NCBI GenBank assembly: GCA_003512955.1
Contig: DOTG01000026.1
Coordinates: 284,032-348,031, forward strand
Direction of reading: 5' to 3'
Origin: Marinilabiliales bacterium
Lineage (GTDB): Bacteria; Bacteroidota; Bacteroidia; Bacteroidales; SZUA-534
Length of the DNA: 64,000 nucleotides
A program made the position numbers and the translations under genes. This document shows positions 61,839 through 64,000 of the stretch, piece by piece. The notes beneath the pieces were generated by a model, which worked only from the letters and a program-made list of their open reading frames with translations, searched no databases and had not been told where the DNA came from. Position 1 is the first letter of the stretch. Every line of letters begins with the position of its first letter.

Positions 61839-62597
61839 TCAATAATAAAAATAAGCGGTGGACTGTTTCCGGCGGAACAATGGAATGTAGTATCCCAATT
61901 TGATGGCATACATTAAATCGAGCCGTTGTTTGTCAATCTTCTGGTTGGTAGCAAAATCCCAGCTCCTGCGGTTAGCAGTGAATGCCTGGGTGAATTCAAA
62001 GCCGATGATAAAATGATAGGCACCATTTTCGCTGAAGTTTTGCCAGCCAATAAACTCACCGACCATCATGCCATTACACAACCTATCGTAACCTTTGGAA
62101 TACTCGCCCAGCACCTGTGGTACATTGTTCCCGATACTTTCAATATAGATTTTATGCTGTAAAAATCCGGCATTGGCCCGAAAATAAAGCCCGCTATTCT
62201 GGTTCGAGCCCCAAACCGGGATAATCTTTCCTAAGGTTCCCATTACTTTATACCCTGCTTCGCGCATAACGATTTGGCCGGGTTCTCCATACATGGTGGT
62301 TATTTGTCCGTCGCTGTTGAGCAACCCTTCGAGGGTATTGTTTTTCACTTTATTTCCAAAAAAATAGGTTGCCTCGGCACCCAGCATCCAACCCGATTTG
62401 GTTTTAAATCCCAAACCACCCCCGGCATCGGAACCGTCGCCATAATCATTGGAAAGATCGCCTCCCGGAATCTGAAAGGCATAAGTTGCATATACATACA
62501 TAAACGATTCCCGTGTATCTTTGGTTTGACCCATGGACTCAAACATGAAAAGGCTGGTAATAACGGCAAGTAAAAAGGGTGTAGCAAAATTCTTCAT
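61839..62597 (-). CDS. Outer-membrane beta-barrel-like exported protein
   Basis: The 252-residue protein has a signal peptide (MKNFATPFLLAVITSLFMFESMGQ) and alternating aromatic strands (ATYAFQIPGGDLS, GAEATYFFGNKVKN, YHFIIGFEFTQAF) ending MYAIKLGYYIPLFRR. It looks like a small outer-membrane beta-barrel of unknown role. It has a good promoter and lies 53 nt upstream of the Kdo transferase, so the two may be co-transcribed. Confidence 0.72.
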   Translation of the reverse strand: MKNFATPFLLAVITSLFMFESMGQTKDTRESFMYVYATYAFQIPGGDLSNDYGDGSDAGGGLGFKTKSGWMLGAEATYFFGNKVKNNTLEGLLNSDGQITTMYGEPGQIVMREAGYKVMGTLGKIIPVWGSNQNSGLYFRANAGFLQHKIYIESIGNNVPQVLGEYSKGYDRLCNGMMVGEFIGWQNFSENGAYHFIIGFEFTQAFTANRRSWDFATNQKIDKQRLDLMYAIKLGYYIPLFRRKQSTAYFYY

Positions 62598-62628
62598 AAC
62601 ATAAAAAACCTATTTTTTTGAAACGGCT

Positions 62629-62636
62629 CAAAGGTA
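62629..62636 (-). promoter_or_regulatory. -7 box for the 61839 gene
   Basis: The minus strand reads TACCTTTG (TAnnTTTG), 31 nt before the ATG at 62597. The -33 side is weak. Confidence 0.5.
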
Positions 62637-62901
62637 ATAATATTATTGAAAGGCCAGATGCTTCTTGAAAACATATACCTTTCTGAATACCAACCATCAA
62701 ACGATGGATTTCAGGCTTTCAAATGTCTTTCTCCACAGATTACGTTCAAAAAAAATCAAAAATTGTATGGGGTATCCTGTGGAAACACAATTGAAAGGTT
62801 GTTTTAAACAAAATAATAAGTCGCAAAAATAAAATTAACTTTTGCTTACCATAAATTGATCCTACTTTTATTGCCAGATTAAAATTCAACGGTATAAAAA
62901 T

Positions 62902-63030
62902 TATGAAATAGCCATAAGCAAAAGATTATTTACAAACTGTGGAAGTTTCTTGTGGCGAACCTTTAGTTCACGAACACCTTTAAAAATAAACATGGAGTGA
63001 GTAATTCCATCTGACCTTGATATAAAAATT
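62902..63030. repeat. Intergenic repeat, copy B, ending 7 nt before the GT39 gene
   Basis: The 19-nt block at 62902-62920 (TATGAAATAGCCATAAGCA) and 27-nt block at 63004-63030 (begins ATTCCATCTGACC) are identical to copy A at 21961-22045. GATTATTTA (62924-62932) is shared. Between them copy B has extra sequence, including TTTAAAAATAAACA, which in copy A occurs just after the last block. The last block lies right before the start codon at 63038. Confidence 0.85.
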
Positions 63031-63037
63031 AAATTAT

Positions 63038-64000
63038 ATGAAACTAACAAATAAACACATCCTTTCTTTTATCATTTTAATTACCCTTGTTTTAAGATTC
63101 TATCACTTTTTTGATATTCCATTTACCCATGATGAGCTAAGTGCTTTTTTACGTACACAATACTCCAATTTGTCCGAGGTAATTGAATTTGGCGTTAAAC
63201 AAACCGATACTCATCCGGCAGGCATACAGGTATTTATGTATTATTGGATCCGTTGGTTTGGAACAGATATTTGGATAATTAAACTTCCATTCACCCTAAT
63301 GGGAGTTGCCTCGGTATTGCTTGTTTTTTTAATCGGCAAAAAGTGGTTTAACGATACCGCAGGAATTTTATCGGCGGCTATGTTGGCAAGTACACAATAT
63401 ATGGTGATGTACAGCCAGATTGCCCGGCCCTACATCAGCGGATTATTTTTTTCTCTTTTTATGGTTCTTTTTTGGACAAACCTTATTAAAAAACCCGATA
63501 AACGATTTGCTGTTAATGCCATAGGTTATGTTCTTTTTTCCGCCTTTTGCGCCTATAATCACCACTTCAGTTTACTGTTTGCAGCAATTGTAGGTATAAC
63601 TGGTTTGTTTATTATTCCCAGCAATATGCGGGTGAAATATATTCTTTTAGGTATCTCAATTTTTATTCTATACATTCCTCATCTTCCTATTTTTTCCCAT
63701 CAACTGAGTCAGGGGGGAATTGAAGGATGGCTCGGAAAACCCCGGCCTGAATTTGTACCAAATTATTTATTCTATATTTTTAATTATTCATTGCTAGCAG
63801 TAGCTTTAACCCTCAGTATTTTGTTATGGGGAATTTTTAAGCGCGATGCCAATAAATTTAATTTCCGGTTTACAATTATTGCAGCCCTTTGGTTTGTTAT
63901 TCCTTTTGCAATCGGCTATTTTTATTCGGTTTATGTCAATAGTGTTATTCAGTTTTCAGTACTTATTTTTAGTCATGTTTTTTTATACTTTCTCCTATGG
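63038..64000 (+). CDS. Polytopic glycosyltransferase, GT39/ArnT-like (3' end outside window)
   Basis: An ATG at 63038 opens a frame that runs 321 codons to the window edge with no stop. The product begins MKLTNKHILSFIILITLVLR, a first membrane helix, then IPFTHDELSAFLRTQYSN: the acidic DE motif after the first helix is characteristic of dolichol- or undecaprenol-phosphate sugar-dependent GT-C enzymes. Six or more helices follow. It would transfer a sugar from a lipid carrier in the periplasm; the acceptor is unknown. Repeat copy B sits just upstream. Confidence 0.85.
   Translation, partial: MKLTNKHILSFIILITLVLRFYHFFDIPFTHDELSAFLRTQYSNLSEVIEFGVKQTDTHPAGIQVFMYYWIRWFGTDIWIIKLPFTLMGVASVLLVFLIGKKWFNDTAGILSAAMLASTQYMVMYSQIARPYISGLFFSLFMVLFWTNLIKKPDKRFAVNAIGYVLFSAFCAYNHHFSLLFAAIVGITGLFIIPSNMRVKYILLGISIFILYIPHLPIFSHQLSQGGIEGWLGKPRPEFVPNYLFYIFNYSLLAVALTLSILLWGIFKRDANKFNFRFTIIAALWFVIPFAIGYFYSVYVNSVIQFSVLIFSHVFLYFLLW

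Larger units (their letters stand above)
62598..63037. other. Gene-free interval with repeat copy B
   Basis: About 440 nt, AT-rich, divergent between the outer-membrane-like protein and the glycosyltransferase. It contains the minus-strand promoter box at 62629 and repeat copy B (62902-63030). A CCACAG/CTGTGG pair lies at about 62734 and 62779. No coding sequence was seen. Confidence 0.6.

Noticed and set aside
1..64000. tRNA, rRNA, CRISPR, phage or transposase genes
   Set aside because: No cloverleaf with TTCGAATC-type arm, no regular direct-repeat array, and no transposase or integrase motif was found on reading either strand. A tRNAscan and CRISPR search would be decisive.

Overview
The window is an ordinary-looking chromosomal stretch from a Gram-negative member of the phylum Bacteroidota, most likely the Bacteroidales/Marinilabiliales side. 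The order is inference; the phylum is well supported. The evidence is: several secreted proteins ending in type IX secretion (T9SS) sorting domains, a PorQ homologue, the gliding-type ABC transporter genes gldF and gldG, a TonB-dependent receptor next to a DUF4249 lipoprotein, promoters of the Bacteroidetes type (TTTG, about 19 nt, TAnnTTTG), few Shine-Dalgarno sites, and a lipid A Kdo transferase. No phage, insertion sequence, CRISPR array, tRNA or rRNA was seen.

Layout. 1-503 is the start of a DUF4199 membrane protein running off the left edge. 743-840 is the SRP RNA behind a textbook promoter. 857-6378 holds housekeeping enzymes: a YgjP-like metalloprotein, peptidase T, transaldolase, a threonylcarbamoyl-AMP synthase, an FAH-family hydrolase and a DnaQ-like exonuclease. 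6399-9554 is a tandem pair of TPR/PD40 proteins that resemble PorE without its OmpA domain. 9777-14440 is a probable operon gldF-gldG-DUF4340-dnaN. 14698-19121 carries a TPR-SpoIIE phosphatase and Tex. 19442-21847 is a large T9SS cargo protein. 22195-25313 holds a PspC mini-protein and glycine decarboxylase GcvP; 25588-27633 is a lipoprotein metallopeptidase.

27748-34380 is a tight five-gene envelope operon: TonB receptor, DUF4249 lipoprotein, an MG2/plug-like protein, an exported protein and a tautomerase. 34706-37371 is a second operon with two tandemly duplicated T9SS proteins. 37537-40163 holds an unknown lipoprotein translationally coupled to a DUF5723 protein, and another lipoprotein. 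40273-42337 holds a 2-hydroxyacid dehydrogenase and PorQ. 42829-46353 is a giant CotH/lamin-tail T9SS protein. 46468-49793 has an MBL hydrolase and MutS2. 50317-55537 is a three-gene surface-glycan-like operon (giant membrane protein, methyltransferase, GT9). 55570-62597 holds an enoyl-CoA hydratase, a DsrE protein, PlsC, a B12-dependent ribonucleotide reductase, KdtA and an outer-membrane-like protein. 63038-64000 is the start of a GT39-like glycosyltransferase cut by the right edge.

How it fits together. The most coherent theme is the cell envelope: PorQ (part of the T9SS attachment machinery in known species), four T9SS cargo proteins, two PorE-like proteins, GldF/GldG, a TonB receptor system, and genes for lipid A and glycan assembly. 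The least explained parts are the five-gene TonB/DUF4249/MG2/tautomerase operon, the 1036-residue membrane protein at 50317, and an intergenic repeat whose two copies lie 41 kb apart at about 21961 and 62902.
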